Assembly: GCF_965363235.1 (NCBI RefSeq)
Contig: NC_134838.1
Coordinates: 3,601,001-3,665,000, forward strand
Length of the DNA: 64,000 nt
Source: Mytilus galloprovincialis
Taxonomy: Eukaryota > Mollusca > Bivalvia > Mytilida > Mytilidae
Direction: 5' to 3'
The translations under genes and the position numbers were made by a program. The notes beneath the pieces were generated by a model. It did no database searches. It saw nothing but the letters and a program-made list of their open reading frames with translations, and had not been told where the DNA came from. Below, piece by piece: positions 22,306-33,454 of the stretch (its first letter is position 1; every line of letters starts with the position of its first letter).

Positions 22306-23299
22306 TAAAAACCAATTGTTCAGAGAACAATTGAAGGTCTTTCCACCAGTAAGCATACTATTTTGATATGAAAATATTAAAAATGAAAATGTTAAAATCT
22401 GGTTTAATTGTCAATTTCAGCGTCAAATGACAGCTTATTGTACGCTGATTCCAAAAATATATGGTTTCTATACAAAAAGATATAAATAAGGGAGGAATTT
22501 TTTTTACTTCCGGTTCAAAATATGTTATTTTCGGTATTGTTTAAAAGTTTACTTGCCACTGATTCCAAAAATATATGGTCATTCATACTTTTACATTAAT
22601 TCAGTACAAAAAATATCTACTTTCGGTTTACAAAAGGTCACTTCCGGTTGGCTTTTTGAAAGTCACATTGCTTGCAACCTAATGCAAAAAGTCCCATGCT
22701 TTATCATGTAAACATATGAGGTAAAAGCAAAGGTCAAAATCTAGAACGTTAAATTTACCTATAACCTTGAGATCAGTTTCAAGGTCATAAACCAAGAACC
22801 TATAATCAAAAGACTTTAGGCCTCTACTTTATATTGTTATTAAGTTATATTTCCATACGATTAATATTAGATATAAAAGGGGCGGAAACTTGCATCAAAT
22901 GTCTAAGTACTCTTACATCTAAAATTTATGTGTTTGAGATGTTGCAACTAACAATTGTGTGAAAATATCTTGTCAATATCTTATATGATTTCTGATAAGA
23001 GATAACAATCAGAAATCTAAATTTTGAACATGACCTTCACCTTTGACCTAGACCTCATTTTCATTTTTTTGGACCAAGAACCTCAAATCTAAAGATCCTA
23101 GGCCTCTATCACTTATGGTTTTCCAGTTAAAAATACATTTTAAAATATCAAATACAAAAGAGGAAATAATTCTCATATGGATCTCATAATCCAAATATCT
23201 AGCGAAACAAAAAATCAGCAAAGAAAAAAAATTTGGCGGAAGAAAAAAAAATAAGAAGAAAACCAATAGGACTTTCCACAGAAAAGTGGAAAGACCTAA
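22306..23299 (+). mobile_element. HP1 copy F, variant with CTTCCGGT-rich interior
   Basis: Standard 5' hairpin. The region after the 5' end (about 22380-22720) is replaced by sequence with repeated 'acttccggt' and 'gattccaaaaatatatgg', shared only with copy G. The conserved AGGTCA-rich and 3' blocks follow in shortened form. The 3' hairpin at 23268-23297 carries one arm mismatch. Confidence 0.7.
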
Positions 23300-23324
23300 T
23301 TAATAAACAGCTGCGCCATGAGTG

Positions 23325-24147
23325 CATGATACGCCCGTCGTCTTGTGTGAAAGTTTTATGCAATAATCATAAATAGTTTCTGAGAAAGTTTTAAGCAATA
23401 ACCATATATTGTTTTTCAGATACGGAGGGACATATGAAACCCCCCTCTTTTTTTTCTTCAAATACCAAAAACTATTCAGACCTTTAGATTAATATAACAA
23501 AGAAGTGTGTAAAGTTTTAAGCAATAATCATAAATTGTTTTTGAGATACGGCTCGACATGTAAAAAAAACCCTCCCCCTTTTTTTACAAAATACTAAATA
23601 ACTGAATTTTTTTTTTAAATCATCACCAAAAAGTATATAGATGTTTAGATTAATATAACAAAGAAGTGTGTAAAGTTTTAAGCAATAATCATAAATCGTT
23701 GTTGAGATACGGAGCGACATGTAAAAACCCCTCCCCCTTTTTTACAAAATACTCAATAACTCAAAAATGAAATTTTGAATCATCACCAAAAAGTATACAC
23801 ATCTTTAGATTAATATAACTAAGAATTGTGTAAAGTTTTAAGCAATAATCAAAAATCGGTTTTCATATACGGTGCGACATGTGAAAAAAAACACACCCCT
23901 GTTTTAGTTACAAAGTGCCGTACCTCAAAAAGTTTTAATCTTATTTTCACCAAAAGGTATACAGATCATTTGACCATCATAAGAAACAACTATAATAAGT
24001 TTCATGAAATTTGGATAAGTCGTTCTCAAGTTACGGTGCGACATGTTTACGCCTGACAGACGGACAGACGTATAGACGGACAGACGGACGGACACCGGAC
24101 ATTTGTATAACATAATACGTCCCGTCAAAATTTTGACAGGCGTATAA
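23325..24147. mobile_element. TIR element carrying a ~161-bp tandem array
   Basis: Ends ATACGCCCGTC (from about 23329) and GACAGGCGTAT (to about 24146) are inverse with one mismatch. Inside, 'gtgtaaagttttaagcaataatca' recurs at about 23510, 23672 and 23832, each followed by 'gagatacgg.gcgacatgt' and a CCCCT-rich tract. The right part has a GACAGACGGACG simple repeat. No coding sequence. It resembles bivalve MITEs I have seen. Confidence 0.7.
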
Positions 24148-24609
24148 AAACCATTTTACAAAATGCCTCATGCGATTTTACTTTGAAAAAAAACTTAACT
24201 TGAAGTTCAAAACGACAAAGCAGATGCTTTGTTAAAAATTTTCACAGTTTGAAAATTGGTTTTATTAAACTATTAATAATTCAAATAAACTTTTCTATTT
24301 GATTGACGAGATCTCTAACAAATATGTCGTATGTTCTTTTGCAAATCATCGTGTTAAATGATTTGATATTCCCAGAAGCACTACGACTCATTTATTCATG
24401 AAACATTTGGTTTTTATAATAACCTACATTTTTTAATAAAGTAATGTTAGCTTGTAATTTGTTAATACAGAGACTTTTTGAATAATTCCAAATCAATATA
24501 TTCCTGTATGTCTAGATAATTTGTTTCCGTTCAAGGAATTATTACATATACATCAAAATGTTTTTATGGTGTACTAACTACATTTTGGTCGAAATATAAA
24601 ACGTGCCGT

Positions 24610-25010
24610 CATGATGTATTATTTACAAACTATTTTATCGACTGTAACAACTTCAAACGACAGCACATACATCTCGTCATTACTTGGTCCTCATCATGGA
24701 TTTTAACATCAATTAATTAATAATTTATCAGTTAAATTAAATATTCCAGTTTTATTTATCTTTAAAATACATCATGCACATGGTATATATAATATATGAT
24801 GAAATATATGATGAAAATTTTCATTAAGTGATAATGCAAATATATTATTTATAAACTATTTCATCAACTGTAACAACTTCAAACAACCTAACATGCATCT
24901 CGTCATTACTTGGTCTTCATCATTGATTTCAACATTTTATTAGTTCAATTAAATATTCCAATAAAGTATTATCTTTAAAATACATGGTATAATATATGCT
25001 AAAAATATCA
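24610..25010. repeat. Direct duplication, ~226-bp offset
   Basis: 'actgtaacaacttcaaac', 'catctcgtcattacttggtc', 'catcat.gattt.aacat' and 'taaaatacat' occur in the same order at 24641-24780 and 24867-24990. Non-coding. Confidence 0.7.
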
Positions 25011-25159
25011 TTCAGTGCAAACTATAGGTGTAATATAAAGAGCTAGTGTGTAAAAAAGTATAAAAGACTAAATATACCATTAAGTATTATAGATATAATA
25101 AATTCGCCTATAATCAAACATAACTTTTTGTATTATTACAGTATAAACATAAAAATAAA

Positions 25160-25345
25160 AATAATTAAATTCAGAGAGGCATCTTTAATCTTTTTTACAT
25201 TTTTTTTCAAATCAACTTGGATTTTCATCAAACTATGCAGCTATCTTAGATATATATTAAGCTTACTGAATCCCCGGTCATTATGTAGTTTGGTGTATTG
25301 CTGTCAAATTTAAGAATTAAATTAATCTAGGTAAAAAAAGGCTAG
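25160..25345. repeat. Segment duplicated at 26960-27136
   Basis: 'gcagct.tcttagat', 'ccggtcatt.tgtagtttggtgtat' and 'gctgtcaa.tttaagaattaaattaatctaggtaaaaaa' match 26960-27136 in the same orientation. The pair brackets HP1 copy G and its host repeat. Confidence 0.75.
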
Positions 25346-25359
25346 GATTTGGAATTTCG

Positions 25360-25545
25360 GACAAATAAAAGCAACAGTAGTATACCGCTGTTCAAAACTA
25401 ATAAATCAATGGACAAAAAACAAAATCGGGGTAACAAACTAAAACTGAGGGAAACGCATTAAATATAAGAGGAGAACAAAGACACAACATAAAAATGTAA
25501 CACACACAGAAACGGACTAAGCATGAGACAAAATCCTATGAGAAT
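25360..25545 (+). repeat. Left half of a bivalve-type repeat split by HP1 copy G
   Basis: 'gtataccgctgttcaaaac', 'gagggaaacgcattaaatataagaggagaacaa', ending 'cctatgagaat'. The natural continuation appears after copy G at 26733. Confidence 0.6.
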
Positions 25546-26732
25546 TAAAAACCAATTGTTCACAGAACAATTGAAAGTCTTCCCACATCAAAGAAATTTT
25601 GATAAGATAGTTTCTTCATACTGATGCGATAAATAATGGTTTAATTATATTGATGAGTGATAAAAAGGAGATAAAATGCTACATCCGGTGAAATGAATGT
25701 CACTTCCGGTCTCATATGATAGCTTCTTTTACACTGATTCCAAAAATATATAGTTTCTATATACTTTTGTATGCAGAATGGGAGATAATTGGCCACTTCC
25801 GGTTTGTTGGAAGTCATTTTTAGTCTTCAGTAATCAGTTAATATATCTATATGACAAAATATATGGATTCTGAGTACTTTTATATGAAAAATTTGCAAAA
25901 AAGGCTATTTCCGGTTTTCTCAAGGTCACTTCCGGTAATCATTTTTCAATTTCATATGTCACCTAACCTTTGTACAAGGTCAAATGGCTTTATAATGAAG
26001 TTAGTTGAAGTTATATTCAAATAACCTCATATCAAGACATTTCAGGGGCACTAACTCCTATAAGATGCCATTAAATTGTATAAGACTAAATGTAGCATAT
26101 CTTCATTACAATAAAGCAGACATATTGCACTTGTTCTTTTATATGTATCTTTCAAAGTGTCTGAGAAAATGCAAAAACAAGCAAAAGTCACAATTGAGAA
26201 CTTGACCTTGACCTTTGACCTTGACCTCATTTTCTAAGTTAGGACATAGGGCCCTAAATAAAAATATCTCAGGCTTATACGGTTAACGGTTGATGAGTTG
26301 AAAGCACATACCGACAAATTTATTGTGTAGGGGTAGATAACTCCTATAAAATATCATCGAATTGCTTCGATCCAAATTAGCCAAAAATTCCTGAGGATGT
26401 AACGAACAATTTGTAAAAAAAACTTCGTCGCTATCTTTTTTTGTTACGAAGGAGATGCACACACATGATAAACAGTGAATAGGGAGATAACTCTTACAAA
26501 GAAAATGGTTTGCCTTAGCAGGGTAAAATTTAAAAGCGCATAAACTATACAATACCATATGAGATATATCTAAGCGACATATTGCGAAACAAACATTTAT
26601 CGCAAGAACAAAATTTGGCGGAAAAAAAAATAATCAGAAGAAAAACAATAAGTCTTTCCACAGAAAAGTGGAAAGACTTAATAATCAGAAGAAAAACAAT
26701 AAGTCTTTCCACAGAAAAGTGGAAAGACTTAA
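25546..26732 (+). mobile_element. HP1 copy G, variant, with two 3' hairpins
   Basis: 5' hairpin loop ACA. CTTCCGGT-rich interior as in copy F. Intact receptor-motif cluster at 26203-26227. Two identical 3' hairpins at 26650-26679 and 26701-26730. Both arms differ from the consensus by complementary changes (AAGTCT with AGACTT in place of AGGTCT with AGACCT). Confidence 0.78.
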
Positions 26733-26945
26733 TAACAAATATAACATCAAAACCAAATACATGAATTTGGGATAGATAATTACCGTGACACGTCTTATAG
26801 TAATGTGAATTCACACTAAAAAAAAAAGAGTAAAACAAACGACACAACGGAAACATAACGTTACAATGTAACACACACAGAAACGAACTATAATATAACA
26901 ATGGCCATATTCCTGACTTGGTACAGGACATTTTGTCAAAATAGA
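26733..26945 (+). repeat. Right half of the repeat split by HP1 copy G
   Basis: Starts 'taacaaatataacatcaaaacc' and runs through 'aacaaacgacacaacgg' and 'gtaacacacacagaaacgaactataatataacaatgg' to 'ttcctgacttggtacaggacat'. Continues 25360-25545. Confidence 0.6.
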
Positions 26946-27136
26946 GATAGTACAATTTTTTTTTTTTTTTTTTCAAAATAGAGATAGTACAATTTAAAAT
27001 TTTAAATAACTTTTTCGAAACAACTTGGATTTATGCAGCTGTCTTAGATACATATGAAACTTACTTAATCTCCGGTCATTGTGTAGTTTGGTGTATCGCT
27101 GTCAAGTTTAAGAATTAAATTAATCTAGGTAAAAAA

Positions 27137-27403
27137 CTCTGAATTCTGAAGATGTAACGAGCAATTTGGTAAAATAAATTTGTCGTAATCTTTTATAGTT
27201 GTGAAGGAGTAGTGGCCACAAGAAAAACAGTGTTCGGGGAGATAACTCTTACAACGTAAAGTATTTGGTTACGCCTTTGTTCATTTTTAAAGCGTATAAA
27301 CTATACGATATCATATTCCAAATATCTAAACAACATCTTTTGAAACAACAACAATACCCAAGAAAAAAATTAGGCGGAAGAAAAAAAAAATAATAATAAT
27401 AAT
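27137..27403 (+). mobile_element. HP1 copy H, 5'-truncated
   Basis: Begins inside the conserved 'cctgaagatgtaacgagc' block, runs to poly(A)(TAA)n, and abuts copy I with no 3' hairpin. Confidence 0.7.
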
Positions 27404-28321
27404 CAAAAACCAATTGTTCGGAGAACAATTGAAGGTCTTTCCACCATTAACATGATTATTCCACCATTAACATGATTAAAGATTTATTTTGATATAAAAT
27501 ATGAAAAATCAGTTTAAAATGTTAGTTCTTATGGCTTTATGATATATTAATATGAATTTGAAGCAAAGGTCAAAATCTAAAACGTCCAATAAGCCTATGA
27601 CCTTGACCTAGATTTCAAGGTCACAAACAAAGGACCTCAAATCAAAAGACCCTAGGTCGTTAATATGTATGGTTAATGAGTTATATCACTTTACGCGTTA
27701 TTCTAAATAAAGGATGGGTGAAAATTCCCATTAATTGTCTACATACTAGTTCAACCAAAATATATAAGTAACGAAATGTCGCAACTAACAATTTAGTAAA
27801 AATAATTTGTCGATATATTATACAGTGTTTGAAATTAAGCCAAAATAAGCCAAAATCAAAATTTGGAATATGACCTTGACCTTTGACCTTGACCTAATTT
27901 TCATTTTTTTAAACCAAGGATCTCAAATCAAAAAACCATAAGTCTCTATCACTTATGGTTTACCAGTTAGAAACGCATTTCAGTTATATCAAATACATAA
28001 GGGGGAATAACTCTCATATGGAGTCTCCGGATAGCTTCGATCAAAATTAAACTCCGAATCCTGAAGATGTAACGAGCAATTTGAAAAAATAAATTTGTGG
28101 TAATCTTGTATGGTTGCAAAGGAGTAATGGCCACAAGAAAAACAGTGTTAGGGGAGATAACTCTTACAACGTAAAGTATTTGGTTACGCCTTTGTCAATT
28201 TTTAAAGCGTATAAACTATACGATATCATATTCCAAATATCTAAGCGACATCTTTTGAAACATCAACAATACGCAAGAAAAAAATTAGGCGGAAGAAAAA
28301 AAAATAAATAATAATAATAAT
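27404..28321 (+). mobile_element. HP1 copy I, lacking the 3' hairpin
   Basis: 5' hairpin loop GGA. A 22-bp 'ccaccattaacatgatta' duplication at about 27442-27480 is private to this copy. Intact receptor-motif cluster at 27871-27895. Runs directly into copy J. Confidence 0.75.
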
Positions 28322-29083
28322 TAAAAAACAATTGTTCAGAGAACAATTGAAGGTCTTTCCACTAGTAAAGATTTATTTTGATTAAAATATTAAACATCAG
28401 TTTAAAATGTTAGTTCCTATGGCTTTATGATGTATTAATATGTATTTGAAGCAAAGGTCAAAATCTAGAACGTCCAATTAGCCTATGACCTTGACCTAAA
28501 TTTCAAGGTCACAAACAAAGGACCTAAAATCAAAAGATCTTAGGTCTTTAATATGTATGGTTAATGAGTTATATCATTATACGCGTAATTCTAAATAAAG
28601 GATGGGTGAAAATTCCCATTAATTGTCTACGTACCTGTTCAACCAAAATATATAAGTAACGACATGTCGCAACTAACAATTTAGAAAAAATAATTTGTCG
28701 ATATGTTATACAGTGTTTGAAAATAGCCAAAATAAGCCAAAATTAAAAATTTAGAATATGACCTTGACCTTTGACCTTGACCTTATTTTAATTTTTTTGG
28801 ACCAAGGATCTCAAATCAAAAGACCTTAGGTCTCTATCACTTATGGTTTACCAGTTAGAAATGTAAATCACTTATATCAAATACATAAGGGGGAATAACT
28901 CTCATATGGAGTCTCTGGATAGCTTCGGTCAAAACTAAACTCCTAATCCTGAAGATGTAACGAGCAATTTGGTAAAATAAATTTGTCGTAATCTTTTATG
29001 GTTGCAAAGGAGTAGTGGCCACAAGAAAAACAGTGTTGGGGAGATAACTCTTACAACGTAAAGCATTTGGTTACGCCTTTGTC
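28322..29083 (+). mobile_element. HP1 copy J, 3'-truncated
   Basis: 5' hairpin loop AGA, intact motif cluster at 28759-28783. Homology stops at 'gttacgcctttgtcaa'; the following sequence is unrelated. Confidence 0.72.
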
Positions 29084-31700
29084 AACATTGCTGCAAGTTT
29101 TGTTAATCTAAAATCGATTTTACATATATCCCTATTGGTCAATCAATTTTTCCCAAATTAAGTTAAGAGGGGGGGGGGGCGGGGATCAGTGAAAAAACTA
29201 TGTGAATAAGGTTTTTTTATCCTTCATTGAACTTTTGATGTCGTCCCTAAATGAACAGAGCTAAGCGATTTTAGAAATGTATATTGGGTAGCCAACAGAA
29301 CATCAACATAAAAGTAAATAAATATATAAACTAAAGAAAAACAATTGCTTGTTTTAATTATCTAATTAGGATTGCCATGATAATTGTTTTTGTTTGTGAA
29401 GAAATCATAAATCATTGTCACTGTTGAATTTAGGGAACATAATAAACAGCAATTCGTAAACATCATGTGTAGATGACAATTCGATTGAACAATACCATTT
29501 CAACTGCTGCTTATCATGTCTTACGGTCGATTTAATGATAGATATAACAAATGAATATGTTGTGGGTGTTTTTGTAATACGGAATTATAGATTTTTACAA
29601 AACCTTAAATATTGTACTTATATAATAACTTTCCAATTTGGTAATAAAAACCTTGTATTTAGCTTGCAGGAAAATACTCTGATTTTTGAATGATAGTGTC
29701 TTGCTTTATCGATTTTTAAACATAGGTTAAAAATAATACTTTGTAATAACTGGTCTACAAATGTATTATCCACGCACTTTATTTAAATTTAAATGAATTT
29801 CGAGCCCACGCTTTACACATGTTACACTCGTTTCCTTTTTCGTGCTGATATACTGTAAACTAGTAATCTGCAATACAACAACTTAAACATGATCTACGTA
29901 AATTGGATTCTACTATATAAGATATTCCATTCTTTATGATTTCTACTGCAACTAAGAAGACACATGTTTTTTGAAACACAAACACGCATATCAAGCATCA
30001 ATTATGTATGGAACTTATGCGTTATGTCGCAAGAAAACATATCACAAACAAAAACCAATGTTTAGTAATGGGAACTGATGTGGAGGATGTTCTTAATTTT
30101 CATCGGAAATTATACTGATATATAAAGTGTCTGATATTCCTGAAAATCCTAGACCATCTATAAATATTGCGTATAATTTCAAACTAATTTCTTCTGACAG
30201 ATTAATACAGCTCGATTAATATCCAACAGAACACCACTTCATGTGATAATTTTTTTGCCATTTATGCTTTTTAATTGATAGGCAACAGTGATGGGTAGAG
30301 ATATATGTAATCTTAATGTCTAATTGATACTAGTAATCTGCATTTTTTTAAGCATTAGATATCCACTGAAGGCACAGCAGGACTTCCACTTTTGAAATTA
30401 CACATAAATCACCACAGGTAGTGTTTCCTTTTTAGATAAAGTAATGCCATTGACAATTAATTTCTGTCGAGGAGTATTAGCAGGCATGGATGTTTACTGA
30501 ACGATGGTATATATCATGTATATGTCACATCTGGTTATGAAACAATTGAAGAAAAGAGGACGAGATGGGATTGTAGATACGACAAGTTTAAAAACTTGAA
30601 TATACGCGACTGTTGTTGATGTGCATGATAACTAATTCCATTACAAACCAAATTGATAAAAAAAAAACCAGAAAAAAACCTGTTTTTTGTTTAATTGAAA
30701 TTGAAAAAAACTATTAAATGTGTAAATCATAATTATATCAGATATCGCAGTATATACTTGATGTAACTGTATGACGAACGAATAGATAAATAGGCATGCT
30801 AGCCGAACAAAAGATAATCATAACACTTGTTTTCGCATGCGAAATAAACTCTATATAAGATTTTTTTTTGTGATTTTTTTTGAGTGACAGGTTAACACAA
30901 ACATACCTGGAAGTGAAATTTAGAAGAAAAAAAAAGTGTTTTCGTCTTTGAGAAGGTTTTGTATGAATTCACCTTTATACGAGTACAAAATACATTCGTA
31001 GGCCTATCAGGAGCTGTGCACAATACGTATCAATTTAAATAACAACTGTGGTGACATATCAATCTATAAAATTCAACAAATATGTGTTATCTAGCATTTT
31101 AATTGCTATGATCTTCATGTGCATGACCTTAAACAAGAAATTTGTATTAACGATTCCCATTTTGTGGAGAAAGCTCTGTTTAATGAAATGATATATTCGA
31201 TATCACAACATGGTAATAATAGTACTAGTGAAACGGGTTTAGGGGGGGGGGGTCGAAGGTTATGATATTACTGCCAAATAGCAAGAGTGTGATGACATTT
31301 TTTTTGCAGTATATCTTAAGAATTTCTAAGAATCTACTTCTTATTGACGCCAGTCGTTGAAGAAACCTACACATTTGTAATTTAAGATAAATTATCCACA
31401 ACCTCAGAAAATATAAGAAACCCGTGTGCTCAATGTACCTCGTATATTTATTATTTTTTTTACAAGAGCGAATATAATACACGTACATGAGTATGTGTAC
31501 ACCACAACTCAAAATCAATCTTTTGAGAATCATAACCTTTAATGACGCTAATAAGGCTTACGTAAAACCTAGACATATAAGTCATTGTAGTTTATAGTTA
31601 TTTTTCAAAACAACAAGTGGTGTTGAAGGCGAAAACAATCAAAAATTACTGTAAACATCATGTGCAAGTGACAGATCATTAATGTATAGCACTAAAGAAC
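29084..31700. other. Gene-free part of the GPCR intron
   Basis: No coding frame. Contains G-runs (29169-29178, 31241-31250) and a block at about 30190-30300 weakly similar to 35050-35150 ('aactaatttctt.tgac...tttttaattgata...cag.caatgg'). Otherwise no structure recognised. Confidence 0.4.
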
Positions 31701-32811
31701 TAGAGGCTCTCAAGAGCCTGTATCGCTCACCTGATTCTACTTGGGTTTTTGAAATCATATAAAAAATTATAAAATTTGGCTAAAAGTTACAACACTTGGC
31801 CAGCACCTCATAAGGAAAGGAACATTCATGCTATGTTTGATTTTATTCAATTCAGTGGTTCTTTAGAAGAAGGCTTTTATATGCATTTCCCATAGGGTCC
31901 TATGTTAAACTAAGTTCCCCCACTGGCGGCCATCTTGGATGTTGCAATGACGACAAAGTAAAACACTTGGTCAGTATCTCATTAAGAACATTCATGCTTT
32001 GTTTGGTTTCATTCCATATAGTGTTTCACTAAAAGAAGTCATTTGTATGCATTTCCCATAGGGTCCTATGTTAAACTAAGTCCCCAAGATGGCGGCCATC
32101 TTGGATGTTGGATCGGCTACAAAGTAACAACACTTGGTCAACACCTCATAAGGAACATTCATGCCATGTTTGGTTTCATTCCATTCAGTGGTTCTCTAAA
32201 AGAAGACATTTGGATATATTTCCCATAGGGTCCAATGTTAAACTAAGTCCCCTGCTGGCGGCCATCTTGGATGATGGATCGGCTACAAAGTAACAACACT
32301 TGGTCAGCATCTCATAAGGAACATTCATGCCATGTTTGGTTCCATTCCATTCAGTGGTTCTCTTAAAAAAGACATTTGTATATATTTCCCATAGGGTCCT
32401 ATGTTAAACTAAGTTCCCCGCTGGCGGCCATCTTGGATGATGGATCGGCTACAAAGTAACAACACTTGGTCAGCACCTCATAAGGAACATTCATGCCATG
32501 TTTGGTTTCATTCCATTCAGTGCTTCTCTAAAAGAAGTCATTTGTATGCATTTCCCATAGGGTCCTTTGTTAAAATAAGTCCCTCGCTGGCGGCCATCTT
32601 GGATGATGGATCGGCTACAAAGTAACAACACTTGGTCAGCACCTCATAAGGAACATTCATGCCATGTTTGGTTTCATTCCATTCAGTGGTTTTCTAGAAG
32701 AAGTTCAAAATGTAAAAAGTTAACGACGACCACGACGACGGACCACGGACGACGGACGACGGACGCCGAGTGATGAGAAAAGCTCACTTGGCTTTTCGGG
32801 CCAGGTGAGCT
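31701..32811 (+). repeat. 166-bp tandem array with GGCGGCCATCTTGGAT core, inside a GCTCACCT-bounded element
   Basis: 'ggcggccatcttggat' starts at 31924, 32091, 32257, 32423 and 32589, a period of 166-167 bp. Each unit also has 'cttggtcagcacctcataaggaacattcatgc', 'ttccattcagtg' and 'tttcccatagggtcctatgttaaactaag'. The array is bordered by 'tcgctcacct' on the left and, on the right, a GAC-triplet tract and the hairpin AGCTCACTTGGC...GCCAGGTGAGCT (32781-32811). Small open frames crossing it are repeat-derived. Confidence 0.85.
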
Positions 32812-32989
32812 AAAAAAAAGAAATCAAACAGAAATATGATATAAAGATTAAAATAATTACACAATGTTGACTGCTGCAGCCCTATTTTTGACATTTTTAC
32901 CTATTATGTCTGTTTATTTTTGTTCACACAGCGTTGTCTATATAATGGAATTTGATACAACTGTCATACGAGTGAGAGGTAGCTAGCTA

Positions 32990-33295
32990 TAAAACCAGGT
33001 TTAATCCACCATTTTCTACATAAGAAAATGCATGTTTTAAGTCAATTATGACAGTTGTGTTAACCATTCGTCTGATGTGTTTGAGTTTTTGATTTTGCCA
33101 TTTCATTAGGGACGTGATTTTACTTTTTATTGCGAATCTAGTATCGATAAGAAGTAAAATCACAAAAATACTGAACTCCAAGGAAAATTCCAAAAGGAAA
33201 GTCCCCAATCAAATGGCAAAATAAAAAGTTCAAACATATCAAACGAATGGATAACAACTGTCATATTCCTGACTTGGTACAGGCATTTTACCAAT
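32990..33295. repeat. Two SINE-like repeats in inverted orientation
   Basis: 32990-33135 (reverse: 'tttgattttgccatttcattagggac') and 33140-33295 (forward: 'aatcaaatggcaaaat...aaacgaatggataacaactgtcatattcctgacttggtacagg') are the same family head to head. Other copies lie near 36240-36400, 46690-46870, 49160-49300, 50390-50520 and 51570-51740. Confidence 0.7.
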
Positions 33296-33454
33296 GTTTA
33301 TCAATTGAAGAATAAGATAAAATTCGATAACTGTTGACATGAATACATTTTGTTTATAACCCCTTCCAGGGAGATGTTCTCTTACTTTTCTTGTTCGTCC
33401 TGAAGTCTGTCCATAACTCATTTCTGTCACCTGGGTCGATGCCACTGCCGGTCG

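Noticed and set aside
20152..22366. Recurring open frames beginning 'MRRSSGHKKNSVWGDNSYNVKY' in several places (7.6, 20.1, 21.1, 22.0, 28.1 kb)
   Set aside because: They all fall on the same conserved block of the HP1 element and run into its poly(A)/TAA tract, giving Lys/Ile homopolymers. The frame is broken in other copies, so they are repeat-derived and not a gene family.
32043..32625. Similar short open frames with 'SATK' endings
   Set aside because: They are phases of the 166-bp tandem array.
31924..32640. Regular direct repeats that might suggest a CRISPR array
   Set aside because: The whole 166-bp unit is conserved; there are no short repeats with unique spacers, and the context is animal DNA.
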